Source: DASPOJ01 sp050014395 (lineage in GTDB: Bacteria; Acidobacteriota; Terriglobia; Acidiferrales; UBA7541). From it: a DNA stretch of 15,376 nucleotides. The position numbers and the translations under genes are program-made. Location of the stretch: the NCBI GenBank assembly GCA_050014395.1, contig JBEKDK010000080.1, positions 1 to 15,376 of the forward strand. Direction: 5' to 3'. The notes under the pieces were generated by a model. It was not told the origin of the DNA. It ran no database searches and saw only the letters and a program-made list of their open reading frames with translations. This document shows, one piece after another, positions 8,173-15,376 of this stretch (position 1 is the first letter of the stretch; the number at the start of each line of letters is the position of its first letter).

Positions 8173-8360
8173 CTAAATAAAGCGGCAGTGGAACCTGTGC
8201 AGGTGTGCAGGGGAAGCTGTCCAAATCCCCGAATCGTTCTCACGAACGGATAGGGGGTCTTGGTTCTCACGGACCAAGACGTCGTCTCGGCTCTTCTAAG
8301 CCTTACGGGTTCTGACAGATATCATTCGGCAATTGTCAAAAGAGCAGGCCAAAATTTTGA
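8173..8360 (+). other. 16S trailer with leader-complementary processing-stem sequences and local hairpins
   Basis: No tRNA is visible. CCCCGAATCG (8227-8236) is the perfect complement of leader 6602-6611. CGAAC (8243-8247) can pair with leader GTTCG (6574-6578). CAATTGTCAAAAGAGCA (8330-8346) pairs with the leader boxA segment (6466-6482) with one bulged A, one extra leader T and one G-U. These three are nested in the right order for an RNase III-type 16S processing stalk. Local alternatives also exist: CGTTC/GAACG (8235-8239, 8244-8248) inside CCCC/GGGG (8227-8230, 8253-8256), and the perfect 8-base stem GTCTTGGT/ACCAAGAC (8257-8264, 8273-8280). Confidence 0.65.
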
Positions 8361-8398
8361 GGCCCGCCGGATTTTTTCGGCGGGCCTTTTTTGTTTTT
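8360..8398 (+). terminator. Strong intrinsic terminator of the 16S unit
   Basis: GGCCCGCCG (8361-8369) and CGGCGGGCC (8378-8386) form a perfect 9-bp stem, extended by A8360-T8387, around an 8-base loop rich in T. The run TTTTTTGTTTTT follows. It closes the transcription unit only about 190 bases after 16S. Read on the minus strand the same stem is followed by TCAAAATTTT, so it may weakly serve the convergent LysR gene too. Confidence 0.92.
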
Positions 8399-8420
8399 CC
8401 GGGGCGATTCTGAAACTACA

Positions 8421-9365
8421 TTACGCCGAGCGCGGCGCCTCTTTTTTCTTCGCAGGTTTCTCGGGCTTATCCGCGGCAGGCGACGCCGGCGCGTCCGGCT
8501 TGAGCAAGCGCATCAAGGCCACTGCGGCGTGCGAGAGGCGCGCGCCGCGGCGGGAAACGATGTAAAGATGGCGCGGCATTTTCATTTGGCGGATGCGCAC
8601 TTCGGCTAGGCGGCCGCGCTCAATGTCCCATTCGACGCACATGCGCGGCACGATCGCCACGCCCATGCCCATTTCCACGAATCGTTTGATGGATTCGATC
8701 GTGGGCAGCTCAAAATCCATGTGCAGCGGAACGCTGTGCCGCGCGAACATCTGAATCACGCCGCTGCGGAACGGCGAATCCACGATGTGCGCGACGAACG
8801 GCTCCGAGCCCAGTTCGCTTAAATCCACTTCCTTCTTTTTCGCCAGGCGATGGTTCGGTGGGACGACCAGCGTCAACTCATCACGCATGATTTCGACGGC
8901 TTGGAGCTTCGGATCGTGCGGCACATAGGAGACGGCGCCTAGATCGAGATGGTAATTGAGGATTTCGCGCGGGATGTCGCGGGAATAAACGCGCTGCACG
9001 GCGATGCGCACGCCCGGATACGCCTGATGATATTTCGCCAGGAACGGCAGCAGGGCGTGGATTGCGCTTTCATTGGCGCCCAGCGAAAGTTGGCCGATAT
9101 CCAGGCCCTTCAATCCCTCGAGGCCCTTCACCAGTTCATCGCGCAGATTCAGCAGGCGCTCGGCGTAATCCTTCAGCAGATCGCCGGCGTCGGTGAGCTT
9201 CACCTGGCGCGCGCCGCGGACTACCAAGGGCTGGCCGAGCGAATCCTCCAGCTTGCGCACGGCGATGCTGACCGCCGGCTGGGTACGATAGAGCTTTTCG
9301 GCCGCCCGGGAGAAGCTGCGCTCCTGGGCTACGGCCAGAAACACTTGTAATTGAGAGAGATCCAT
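8421..9365 (-). CDS. LysR-type transcriptional regulator
   Basis: A 314-residue regulator. The N-terminal winged helix-turn-helix (residues 1-60) has the typical opening MDLSQLQVFLAVAQERSFSRAAEKL, shown here only as start and family pattern, with the recognition helix around 28-40 (TQPAVSIAVRKLE) and LTDAG at 58-62. The effector-binding domain occupies about 90-290: GQLSLGANES, LTLVVPPNHRLA and GMGVAIVPRM are recognisable LysR substrate-domain landmarks. A short Lys/Pro/Ala tail (290-314) is an add-on. GAGG lies eight bases before the ATG on the coding strand, a good RBS. It is divergent from leuA across about 150 bases. By the usual LysR logic it may control leuA/leuB, itself, or both, but the ligand is not readable from sequence. 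The domain is closer to the CysL/CbbR-like style than to LeuO in my judgement; low confidence on subfamily. Confidence 0.93.
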   Translation of the reverse strand: MDLSQLQVFLAVAQERSFSRAAEKLYRTQPAVSIAVRKLEDSLGQPLVVRGARQVKLTDAGDLLKDYAERLLNLRDELVKGLEGLKGLDIGQLSLGANESAIHALLPFLAKYHQAYPGVRIAVQRVYSRDIPREILNYHLDLGAVSYVPHDPKLQAVEIMRDELTLVVPPNHRLAKKKEVDLSELGSEPFVAHIVDSPFRSGVIQMFARHSVPLHMDFELPTIESIKRFVEMGMGVAIVPRMCVEWDIERGRLAEVRIRQMKMPRHLYIVSRRGARLSHAAVALMRLLKPDAPASPAADKPEKPAKKKEAPRSA

Positions 9366-9403
9366 GGAATTGCCTCAACAACCGGATTTGAACCGCCGTT
9401 TGC

Positions 9404-9437
9404 GTTATAATGTAAGCTTATACGGATTACAAGTAAT
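9404..9437 (-). promoter_or_regulatory. Predicted lysR promoter overlapping a LysR-type operator palindrome
   Basis: On the minus strand, TTGTAA (9432-9427) and TATAAC (9409-9404) are 17 bases apart and 38 or more bases from the regulator's ATG. The 12-base palindrome ATTACAAGTAAT (9426-9437) covers the -35 element, and TAAGCTTA (9413-9420) lies between -35 and -10. This suits autorepression and divergent activation. On the plus strand TATAAT (9406-9411) has no good -35 partner, as would be expected if leuA transcription needs an activator. Confidence 0.5.
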
Positions 9438-9516
9438 ATAAATTGGACTTGGTGTCCGGCCGCGGTCAGACTACAGACCTTGGCGACGCATGCCGCCACC
9501 CGGCGCCCACAATACA

Positions 9517-10713
9517 ATGCACCATATACAGATTTTCGACACCACGCTTCGCGACGGAGAGCAATCGCCCGGCTTCTCGATGACCGTGCCGGAGAAGCTG
9601 CGCCTGGCTCACCAACTGGCCGAATTGGGCGTGGATGTGATGGAAGCTGGCTTCCCCATCGCCTCGCGCGGGGATCTGGACGCGGTGCGCACGATCGCGT
9701 CGGAAGTTACCGGCTCGCGCATAGCCGCGCTGGCTCGCGCGCGCCGTGAGGATGTGGACGCTGCTCTCGAAGCGCTGGCTCCGGCGCGCAGCGCACGCCT
9801 GCACATTTTTCTCGCGACCTCCGATCTGCACCTGCACCACAAGCTGCGCACGACGCGCGAAAAGGCGCTCGAAGCGATTTCGGCGATGGTGTCCTACGGC
9901 CGCAAACATTGCGAGCAAGTGGAATTTTCCGCCGAGGACGCCAGCCGCAGCGATCTGGAATTTCTGGCGCAGGCCGTGGATGCCGCGATTCGCGCTGGCG
10001 CGACGGTGATCAATCTGCCGGACACGGTTGGCTACGCTGTGCCCGAAGAATACGCCGCGATGTTCACCAGCGTGCGCGAGCGGCTGGGCGATCCGGCCGG
10101 GATCACGTGGAGCGCGCATTGCCACAACGATCTGGGATTGGCTGTGGCGAATTCGCTGGCCGCGGTGCGCGCCGGCGTGCGCCAGGTGGAATGCACGATC
10201 AATGGAATCGGCGAGCGCGCCGGGAATGCCTCGCTGGAGGAAATCGCCGCGGCGCTGGCCGTGCGTCACGCCAGCTTCGGCGTCAAAACGAATCTGCGCC
10301 TGGATAAAATTTTCGCCACCAGCCGGATGCTCAGCGAAGTCACGGGCGTTCCGGTAGCGCCGAATAAAGCCGTGGTCGGCTCGAATGCCTTTGCGCACGA
10401 AGCCGGAATTCACCAGGACGGCATTCTGAAGAATCCGCTGACGTACGAGATTCTTTCGCCGGAAGCGGTTGGCGTTCCCTCGCGGCAACTGGTGGTCGGC
10501 AAACATTCCGGGCGCAACGCACTGCGCGCCAATCTGAAGGAATTTGGCTACGAGCCGACCGACGAGGAGCTGGCCGAATGCTACCGGCGCGTCAACGCCC
10601 TCGCCGACCTATCCAAGAGCGTCCCGCAGCGCGAGCTGCTGGCAATCGCGCACCAAGTGATTCGCAAGAGAGTTTTCGCCACGCTGCCTGGCGACGCGCG
10701 CGCGGCTTCCTGA
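9517..10713 (+). CDS. leuA: 2-isopropylmalate synthase, short form lacking the C-terminal regulatory domain
   Basis: Condenses acetyl-CoA with 2-oxoisovalerate, the committed step of leucine synthesis. From the ATG at 9517 the protein has 398 residues and begins MHHIQIFDTTLRDGEQ. An in-frame ATG at 9490 would add nine Pro-rich residues; neither start has a clear SD. The DRE-TIM barrel is complete: DTTLRDGEQSPG with metal ligand Asp8, NLPDTVGYAVP, AHCHNDLGLAVANS with His201 and His203, and ECTINGIGERAGNASLEE with Asn237. The sub-domain signatures NKAVVGSNAFAHEAGIHQDG and VGKHSGRNAL follow. It ends near LADLSKSVPQRELLAIAHQ, where canonical LeuA continues for over 100 residues with the leucine-binding LeuA dimer domain; here only about 20 residues remain. 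Only 28 bases separate it from leuB, so the domain is absent, not frameshifted. Homocitrate or citramalate synthase activity is possible in short relatives, but the motifs and the leuB neighbour favour leuA. Confidence 0.92.
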   Translation: MHHIQIFDTTLRDGEQSPGFSMTVPEKLRLAHQLAELGVDVMEAGFPIASRGDLDAVRTIASEVTGSRIAALARARREDVDAALEALAPARSARLHIFLATSDLHLHHKLRTTREKALEAISAMVSYGRKHCEQVEFSAEDASRSDLEFLAQAVDAAIRAGATVINLPDTVGYAVPEEYAAMFTSVRERLGDPAGITWSAHCHNDLGLAVANSLAAVRAGVRQVECTINGIGERAGNASLEEIAAALAVRHASFGVKTNLRLDKIFATSRMLSEVTGVPVAPNKAVVGSNAFAHEAGIHQDGILKNPLTYEILSPEAVGVPSRQLVVGKHSGRNALRANLKEFGYEPTDEELAECYRRVNALADLSKSVPQRELLAIAHQVIRKRVFATLPGDARAAS

Positions 10714-10741
10714 GCCGCATCGCCGCATTCTGTCCCCCTAA

Positions 10742-11929
10742 ATGACTGCGCAAACAATCAGCGCAATCCCCAGCGCGGCTCCTAGCGCGAAGGCGAAAAA
10801 GCAAAAGACCGCGAGCCCAACGAAGAAGATCGTTCTGTTGCCCGGCGACGGCATCGGCCCGGAAGTAACACGTGTTGCCGCCGACGTTCTGCGGACCTGC
10901 GCATCCGAGCGCGGGCTTCGTTTGGAATTCACAGAGCTGCCGTTCGGCGGCGCCGCCATCGACGTTGCGGGCGAGCCGCTCCCTTCCTCCACGCTGAAGG
11001 CTTGCATCGCAGCCGATGCGATCTTGCTCGGCGCGTGCGGCGGACCCAAGTGGGACAAACAGCCTCCGGGGCAGCGACCGGAATCGGGGCTGCTCGCGCT
11101 GCGCAAAGGCCTGGGGCTTTACATCAATTTGCGGCCGGTGCGCTTGCGCCCAGCGTTGGCCGGAATTTCGCCGCTGCGTCCTGAGCGGGCGCAATCGATC
11201 GATATCGAAATCGTGCGCGAACTCGCGGGCGGGATTTACTTCGGCGAGCACGGCGAAGAAACGCTCGACGGCGGCATCGAGCGCGCATGGGACGTCGAAA
11301 CTTACACCACGCCGGAGATCGAACGCGTCGCGCGATACGCATTCGCCCGCGCCGAAGCGCGCTCGCGGCACGTTTCCTCCGTGGATAAAGCCAACGTGCT
11401 CACAAGCTCCGTGCTTTGGCGGCGCACGGTAACTCGCTACGCGGAAAAGCATCCCGGCGTAAAGCTCGATCACATGTATGTGGACAATGCGGCCATGCAA
11501 TTGGTGCTGGCACCCGCGCAATTCGACGTGATCCTCACCTCGAACATGTTTGGAGACATTTTGAGCGATGGCGCGGCGGCGTTGGTCGGCTCAATCGGGC
11601 TGATCCCTTCGATGAGCAGCGGCTCCGGCCCATCGCTCTACGAGCCCATTCACGGCTCGGCGCCGACGCTGGCCGGAAAGGACGTGGCCTGCCCCATCGG
11701 CGCAATACTTTCGGCGGCGATGCTGCTGGGCGAAAGCCTGGGTCTGGCGGATGAAGCGGCCGCGGTGGATTCGGCGCTGGAGCGCGTCCTAGAGCGTGGA
11801 TTCCGCACGGTTGACATCGCCGAGCCTTCCAGCCAAACGGTCGGCTGCGCGCGATTCGGCGAACTTGTAAGCCAAGAGCTTGCGGCAGTGCTGAGAGAAC
11901 AGTCCTCGGGCAAGGCCGGCGGCGCCTGA
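10742..11929 (+). CDS. leuB: 3-isopropylmalate dehydrogenase
   Basis: NAD-dependent oxidative decarboxylation of 3-isopropylmalate, following LeuA and the LeuCD isomerase. It has 395 residues, including an unusual N-terminal extension of about 28 residues rich in Ala, Ser and Lys before KIVLLPGDGIGPEV. Active-site residues of the family are visible: Arg121 and Arg131 (LRKGLGLYINLRPV), Arg159, Tyr166 in GGIYFGE, Lys216 in SVDKANVL, Asp248 in YVDNAAM, and Asp272/Asp276 in FGDILSDGAAALVGSIG. The NAD loop EPIHGSAPTLAGKD is intact. GGIYFGEHG replaces the common GGIYFGEPRG, a mild variant. The ATG lies 28 bases after the leuA stop without a visible SD; a start nearer the lysine-rich end of the extension cannot be excluded. 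It is co-directional with leuA and probably co-transcribed. No leuC or leuD is in the window. Confidence 0.96.
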   Translation: MTAQTISAIPSAAPSAKAKKQKTASPTKKIVLLPGDGIGPEVTRVAADVLRTCASERGLRLEFTELPFGGAAIDVAGEPLPSSTLKACIAADAILLGACGGPKWDKQPPGQRPESGLLALRKGLGLYINLRPVRLRPALAGISPLRPERAQSIDIEIVRELAGGIYFGEHGEETLDGGIERAWDVETYTTPEIERVARYAFARAEARSRHVSSVDKANVLTSSVLWRRTVTRYAEKHPGVKLDHMYVDNAAMQLVLAPAQFDVILTSNMFGDILSDGAAALVGSIGLIPSMSSGSGPSLYEPIHGSAPTLAGKDVACPIGAILSAAMLLGESLGLADEAAAVDSALERVLERGFRTVDIAEPSSQTVGCARFGELVSQELAAVLREQSSGKAGGA

Positions 11930-12060
11930 CGCGGGAGCCAGATGTCTTTGGGGCCGTCGCGTACTTCGTTCGCTATTTCTTCACCTGCGAGGTCTTGTTT
12001 CCACATCCCGGGGGTGCTATTTTCATGCCTTCCCGTGACCTCGATTGACGTCCTTACCCT
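11930..12060. other. leuB to acyl reductase spacer, possible coding remnant on the minus strand
   Basis: A spacer of 131 bases with lower GC than the genes around it. A minus-strand frame stays open across it and translates to a protein-like stretch including STPGMWKQDLAGEEIANEVR and then DGPKDIW, but it continues into antisense of leuB and has no recognisable start or domain. It may be a decayed gene end or a repeated intergenic sequence. TTGACG at 12046-12051 has no matching -10, and I see no terminator. Confidence 0.3.
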
Positions 12061-14541
12061 GTGGTTTGGGACTCGGCTTTGAGTCGATCCGAAATACAAT
12101 CCGGGCTATCTGAACGAACCAACGGCCGGGGCCCAGGTTCGTCCGCTTCGGCGCCGATTGCCGCGCCGGAAGTGACCTCCGCCCCGACGTACTGGCGCGT
12201 CGAGAGCAGCTTGCTGGATTTCAATGCCCTGCGCGCCATCACGTATCTGGCGTGGAATGCGCAGGGCTTCGCGCAGAGATGGGGCCGGCACGGAGCCACG
12301 CTGCTACTCACGCTGATTCGGCCGCCGCTGCACACCGTCAATCGCGTTTTCTCTACACGCGTGCTGCACACGCTGCTGGCCGGGATCACCCGCGACCGCC
12401 TGGATTTGCTGGGCGAAGAATTCTTCGAGTACGTGCTGAAGCCGGAGCTAAAGCCCGCCGGCTTGGAGCGGCTGCGGCAACAAATGAAGCAGGGCGAAGT
12501 GGTGCTGGTAAGCCAAGCTCTCGATCACATGATGCGGCCACTGGCGCAGCACCTGGGCGTGGAGCGGATCATCGCGAATCGCCTGGAATTTCGCGATGGC
12601 GTGGCCACCGGACGTCTGCTGGACCCGGTGGTGCTGCCGCGTGGGCCGCTGGCCCTGCTCGGCGGCGGGAAAGCCGACGGGCGATGGGACGTTCATCGCG
12701 TGGCGCGGGGGCTTGGCCGCAAATCCAGCGCCGCGGCGCTGAGCGACGACGAGCGAGTCCGCCAAGCCATCGTGCCCGCGGCGCGCCCCGAGCCCGCCAA
12801 TCATCTGCCGGTGGTGGTGTTTGACCGCGACGCGCGCGTCGAACCGCTCTCCGTGCGTCAAGCGCTGGCGGGCAAGCACATTTTGCTGGTCGGCGTCACG
12901 GGCTTCATCGGCAAGGTGTGGCTGGCGCATCTGCTGAATAATTTGCCGGAGATCGGCAAGATATCGCTGCTCATCCGGCGGCAACGCAGCACGACGTCCG
13001 AGCGGCGCTTCGAGAAAATCGCGGAAGGATCGCCCGTATTTGAGGCGCTGCAAGCGAGACTCGGCGCGGGCTTCGAGACGTTCCTGCGGGAGCGCGTCGA
13101 GGTCATCGAAGGCGACGTCGGCAAGCCCGGGCTGGGCTTGGCACCTGACGATCGGGAGCGCCTGGCGCGAACTCTCGACGTGGTAGTGAATAGTTCCGGC
13201 CTGACGGATTTCAATCCCGATCTTCGCGACGCGCTCGCCAGCAACGTGGAACCCGTCACCCATTTGGTCGACTTCCTGCGTGAATCCGACCACGCGACAC
13301 TGCTGCATCTTTCCACTTGCTACGCCGTGGGCCAGCGCGATGGCCGCGTCGCCGAAAAAGTGACGCCCAATTACACTCCGCTGCATTTGGACGATTACGA
13401 CGCCGAGCAGGAGTGGCAGCAGCTTCGCGACTTGATCCACAACGCGGAAATTCGCAGCGAGAGCCCCGAGGTGCGCGTGGCGCTGGAACGCCAGGCGCTT
13501 GGCCGGCGCCGCCAGAAAAAACTGCCTGAGGGCGAAGAGCTTGAAACGCAGATCCGCAAGAACCGCGCGCGCTGGCTGCGCAACCGCATGATGCGCGCTG
13601 GCACGCGCCGCGCGCAGCACTTGGGTTGGCCGAACACCTACACGTTCACCAAGAGCCTGGCCGAATCGCTGATCGTGCACCGCGGCGCGGGACTGCCGAT
13701 CGCGATTGCGCGGCCTTCGATTGTGGAGACCTCAACGGAGGAGCCCTTCAGCGGCTGGAACGAAGGTATCAATACTTCTGCGCCGCTTTCCTATTTGCTC
13801 GGCACATATTTTCGCCAGTTGCCGACGAACGAGCGCAAATGTCTGGACATTATTCCCGTGGATATGGTGTGTCACGGAATGACGCTGATCGCCGCGGCGC
13901 TTGTGCTGCGGCGGCATGCGCCGGTCTACCAACTGGCCACTTCGGCAGCAAATCCCTGCGACATGGGCCGCTCTATCGAACTGACCGGCCTTGCGCACCG
14001 CAAACATTTCAAAGCGCAGCAAGGCCTGGAGCACTGGATGCGGCTGCGTTTTGAAACCATCCCCGTCTCGAAGCGGCGCTACCGGAGTCTTTCCGTGCCA
14101 GCGCAGAAGGCCGTCGTGAAAGGAATCAATCGCGCGGCCTCCGTGCTGCAATTCAAAAAGCCGCCACTGGCGCGGCAAGAGCGCGATTTGGCGCGCGTCG
14201 AACGGCTGATCGAATTGTATGAGCCGTTCATTTTGCACAACGAGCAGGTGTTCGAGTGCGGAAACGTTGAATTGCTTTCCGCCGAATTGCCTGAATCCGA
14301 GCGCGCGTCGTTCGCCTTCGAGCCGCGCTCGATCGACTGGTGGGAATATTGGATTCAGATTCACATTCCCGCCCTGCGAAAATGGGTCTATCCGCTGATC
14401 GAAGGACGCGCGCCGGAGCCCACGCCGCGCCGCCAATTCCGAATGAGTGAAGAGCCCGACGCCGGCGCTGAGCCGCCCGCAGCGCTCTCCGGACCCGCGG
14501 GAGCCGCACCCGCCTCCAACGCCACATGGCCCTCTTCTTAA
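12061..14541 (+). CDS. Fatty acyl-CoA reductase (alcohol-forming type) with N-terminal degenerate HAD-like domain
   Basis: An 826-residue two-domain protein. Residues about 44-195 resemble a SerB-type HAD-IB hydrolase (RDRLDLLGEEFFEY, LKPAGLERL, GEVVLVSQALDHMMRPLAQHLG, NRLEFRDGVATGRL). However, the catalytic DxDGT motif that should open the domain is replaced by YWRVESSLLDF, and no later GDxxxD metal motif is seen, so phosphatase activity is unlikely. Residues about 272-560 are an extended SDR reductase: GVTGFIG (278-284), EGDVGKPGLGL (350-360), NSSGLTDFNPDL, STCYAVG (418-424), and Tyr527 with Lys531 in YTFTK, followed by ARPSIVETS. The rest (about 575-785) resembles the C-terminal part of fatty acyl-CoA reductases ('male sterility' type). 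The expected role is reducing acyl-CoA to fatty alcohol, or aldehyde, for wax or ether lipids. The GTG start is uncertain, with a low-complexity N-terminus and no SD; a GTG at 12175 is an alternative. Its end overlaps the next gene by 16 bases. Confidence 0.85.
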   Translation: MVWDSALSRSEIQSGLSERTNGRGPGSSASAPIAAPEVTSAPTYWRVESSLLDFNALRAITYLAWNAQGFAQRWGRHGATLLLTLIRPPLHTVNRVFSTRVLHTLLAGITRDRLDLLGEEFFEYVLKPELKPAGLERLRQQMKQGEVVLVSQALDHMMRPLAQHLGVERIIANRLEFRDGVATGRLLDPVVLPRGPLALLGGGKADGRWDVHRVARGLGRKSSAAALSDDERVRQAIVPAARPEPANHLPVVVFDRDARVEPLSVRQALAGKHILLVGVTGFIGKVWLAHLLNNLPEIGKISLLIRRQRSTTSERRFEKIAEGSPVFEALQARLGAGFETFLRERVEVIEGDVGKPGLGLAPDDRERLARTLDVVVNSSGLTDFNPDLRDALASNVEPVTHLVDFLRESDHATLLHLSTCYAVGQRDGRVAEKVTPNYTPLHLDDYDAEQEWQQLRDLIHNAEIRSESPEVRVALERQALGRRRQKKLPEGEELETQIRKNRARWLRNRMMRAGTRRAQHLGWPNTYTFTKSLAESLIVHRGAGLPIAIARPSIVETSTEEPFSGWNEGINTSAPLSYLLGTYFRQLPTNERKCLDIIPVDMVCHGMTLIAAALVLRRHAPVYQLATSAANPCDMGRSIELTGLAHRKHFKAQQGLEHWMRLRFETIPVSKRRYRSLSVPAQKAVVKGINRAASVLQFKKPPLARQERDLARVERLIELYEPFILHNEQVFECGNVELLSAELPESERASFAFEPRSIDWWEYWIQIHIPALRKWVYPLIEGRAPEPTPRRQFRMSEEPDAGAEPPAALSGPAGAAPASNATWPSS

Positions 14542-15376
14542 CTGGCTCGACCGGCTACATCGGCGGGCACATCGCGGCGCGGCTTCTCGGGCGCCACGAT
14601 GAGCAGCTGAACGTGTTGGTGCGCGCAGACAATGCGCAGGATGCGGCCGCGAAACTTTGGCGCGGTTTGCAGTTACACATGGATGCTGCCGCGTTTGCCG
14701 ATGCGATGGGCTCGCGCATCACCGTTTTTCGCGGCGATCTCACCGAGCCGCATTTTGGCCTGAGCGACGCGGATTATCGGCGCTTGGCGGAAACCACCGA
14801 TTCCGTGATTCACTGCGCGGCGTCGCTGAATCGCAAATCCGAAAAAAGTTGCTTGAACGTGAATCTTCGCGGCACGCTCGAAGTGGTGCAGCTCGCGCGC
14901 CGCGCGGCCGCGGGCAACGGCCTGCGGCGATTCAGCCAGGTGAGCACGGTGGCCGTGTGCGGCGAACGGAATCGCGAAGTCGTCACCGAAGACGCATCGA
15001 TCGATTGGAATCGCTCGGACTACGATCCTTACGCGCGCACGAAAAAATTCTGCGAGCACATGGTGCGCGAATTGCTGCCGGACGTGCCGCGCACCGTGTT
15101 TCGGCCGAGCATCGTGCTGGGCGATAGCCGCAGAGCGGAGACCACACAGTTCGATATGGTGCGCGCGTTCGTTTTTCTGGCGCGATTGCCCGTGCTGCCG
15201 TTTCGGCCGGATGACCGCATTGACATCGTGCCGGTGGACTACGTGGCGGACGCCGTCGTGGCGCTGCATCAAAAGCCACGGCCGGAGCACGAGATCTATC
15301 ACCTTTCTTCCGGCACGGGCGCGGAGACGTTTCGCCAATTGACCGACACGCTTTCGCACGCGGCGGGAAGAATGTC
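14526..15376 (+). CDS. SDR-family NAD-binding protein, male-sterility/thioester-reductase-like (3' end outside the window)
   Basis: Open from ATG 14526 to the right edge, 283 codons without a stop, so the gene is partial only because the window ends. The Rossmann motif TGSTGYIGGH (Gly7, Gly10, Gly13) is at the extreme N-terminus, then RGDLTEPHFGLS (69-80), HCAASLN (96-102), NVNLRGT (111-117), QVSTVAV (138-144), and the catalytic Tyr169/Lys173 in YARTK. FRPSIVLGDSR (192-202) and DIVPVDYVADAV (233-244) are typical of NAD_binding_4 / thioester-reductase-like SDRs, the superfamily of the reductase before it. The 16-base overlap with that gene implies translational coupling and a joint pathway, probably acyl-thioester or acyl-aldehyde reduction, or sugar/lipid modification. 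The substrate is not readable. The extent of the C-terminal half is unknown. Confidence 0.88.
   Translation, partial: MALFLTGSTGYIGGHIAARLLGRHDEQLNVLVRADNAQDAAAKLWRGLQLHMDAAAFADAMGSRITVFRGDLTEPHFGLSDADYRRLAETTDSVIHCAASLNRKSEKSCLNVNLRGTLEVVQLARRAAAGNGLRRFSQVSTVAVCGERNREVVTEDASIDWNRSDYDPYARTKKFCEHMVRELLPDVPRTVFRPSIVLGDSRRAETTQFDMVRAFVFLARLPVLPFRPDDRIDIVPVDYVADAVVALHQKPRPEHEIYHLSSGTGAETFRQLTDTLSHAAGRM

Noticed and set aside
8173..8360. Spacer tRNA-Ile or tRNA-Ala after 16S
   Set aside because: No cloverleaf, T-loop GGTTCRANTCC or anticodon arm can be found; the hairpins present are short and of other types.
9466..10506. 346-codon minus-strand open frame opposite leuA
   Set aside because: Full antisense of a gene with all LeuA motifs; no recognisable domain.
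10592..11521. 309-codon minus-strand open frame opposite leuA/leuB
   Set aside because: Antisense of leuA end and leuB; composition typical of shadow frames.
12448..13680. 410-codon minus-strand open frame opposite the acyl reductase
   Set aside because: Low-complexity basic composition and complete overlap with a clear reductase gene; a shadow frame.

Overview
The window is high-GC chromosomal DNA from a bacterium that is most likely an Acidobacteriota member. The evidence is an intact 16S rRNA gene at about 6635-8172 whose sequence reads as acidobacterial to me, plus a gene content typical of soil Acidobacteria: a secreted TonB_C protein, a HAD-like/fatty acyl reductase fusion, and many arginine- and alanine-rich proteins. 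I cannot place it below phylum with confidence. Few genes have a strong Shine-Dalgarno sequence, although the 16S 3' end carries a normal anti-SD.

Layout. (a) 1-4300, plus strand: the 3' end of an unidentified gene overlaps a nucleotide-sugar epimerase/dehydratase. It is followed at short spacing by a CPBP (CAAX-type) membrane protease, mtnA of methionine salvage, and a secreted protein joining a TonB_C domain to a DUF2059-like domain. These probably form one transcription unit. (b) 4301-4860: a convergent intergenic region. Its first half is conspicuously AT-rich and holds six copies of a roughly 25-base unit, four forward and two inverted, forming two complete 60-bp palindromes; other hairpins follow. 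(c) 4861-5994, minus strand: a secreted YD-repeat protein. (d) 5995-6397: a divergent intergenic region holding a 143-bp inverted pair of a repeat. (e) 6398-8398: a complete 16S transcription unit with promoter, boxA, leader hairpin, 16S gene, trailer complementary to the leader, and strong intrinsic terminator. No tRNA, 23S or 5S follows, so the 16S gene is unlinked. (f) 8421-9365, minus strand: a LysR-type regulator divergent from (g) leuA and leuB (9517-11929). The LeuA lacks the C-terminal regulatory domain. (h) 12061 to the end: a degenerate HAD-like domain fused to an alcohol-forming fatty acyl-CoA reductase, overlapping by 16 bases a second SDR of the same broad superfamily that runs off the window.

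Functionally the region is mostly housekeeping and lipid or sugar metabolism. I see no phage, transposase, toxin-antitoxin or defence genes. The most unusual material is non-coding: the self-contained 16S unit, whose leader (including boxA) can pair with its trailer in nested, co-linear stems, and the AT-rich palindrome cluster at 4327-4562.
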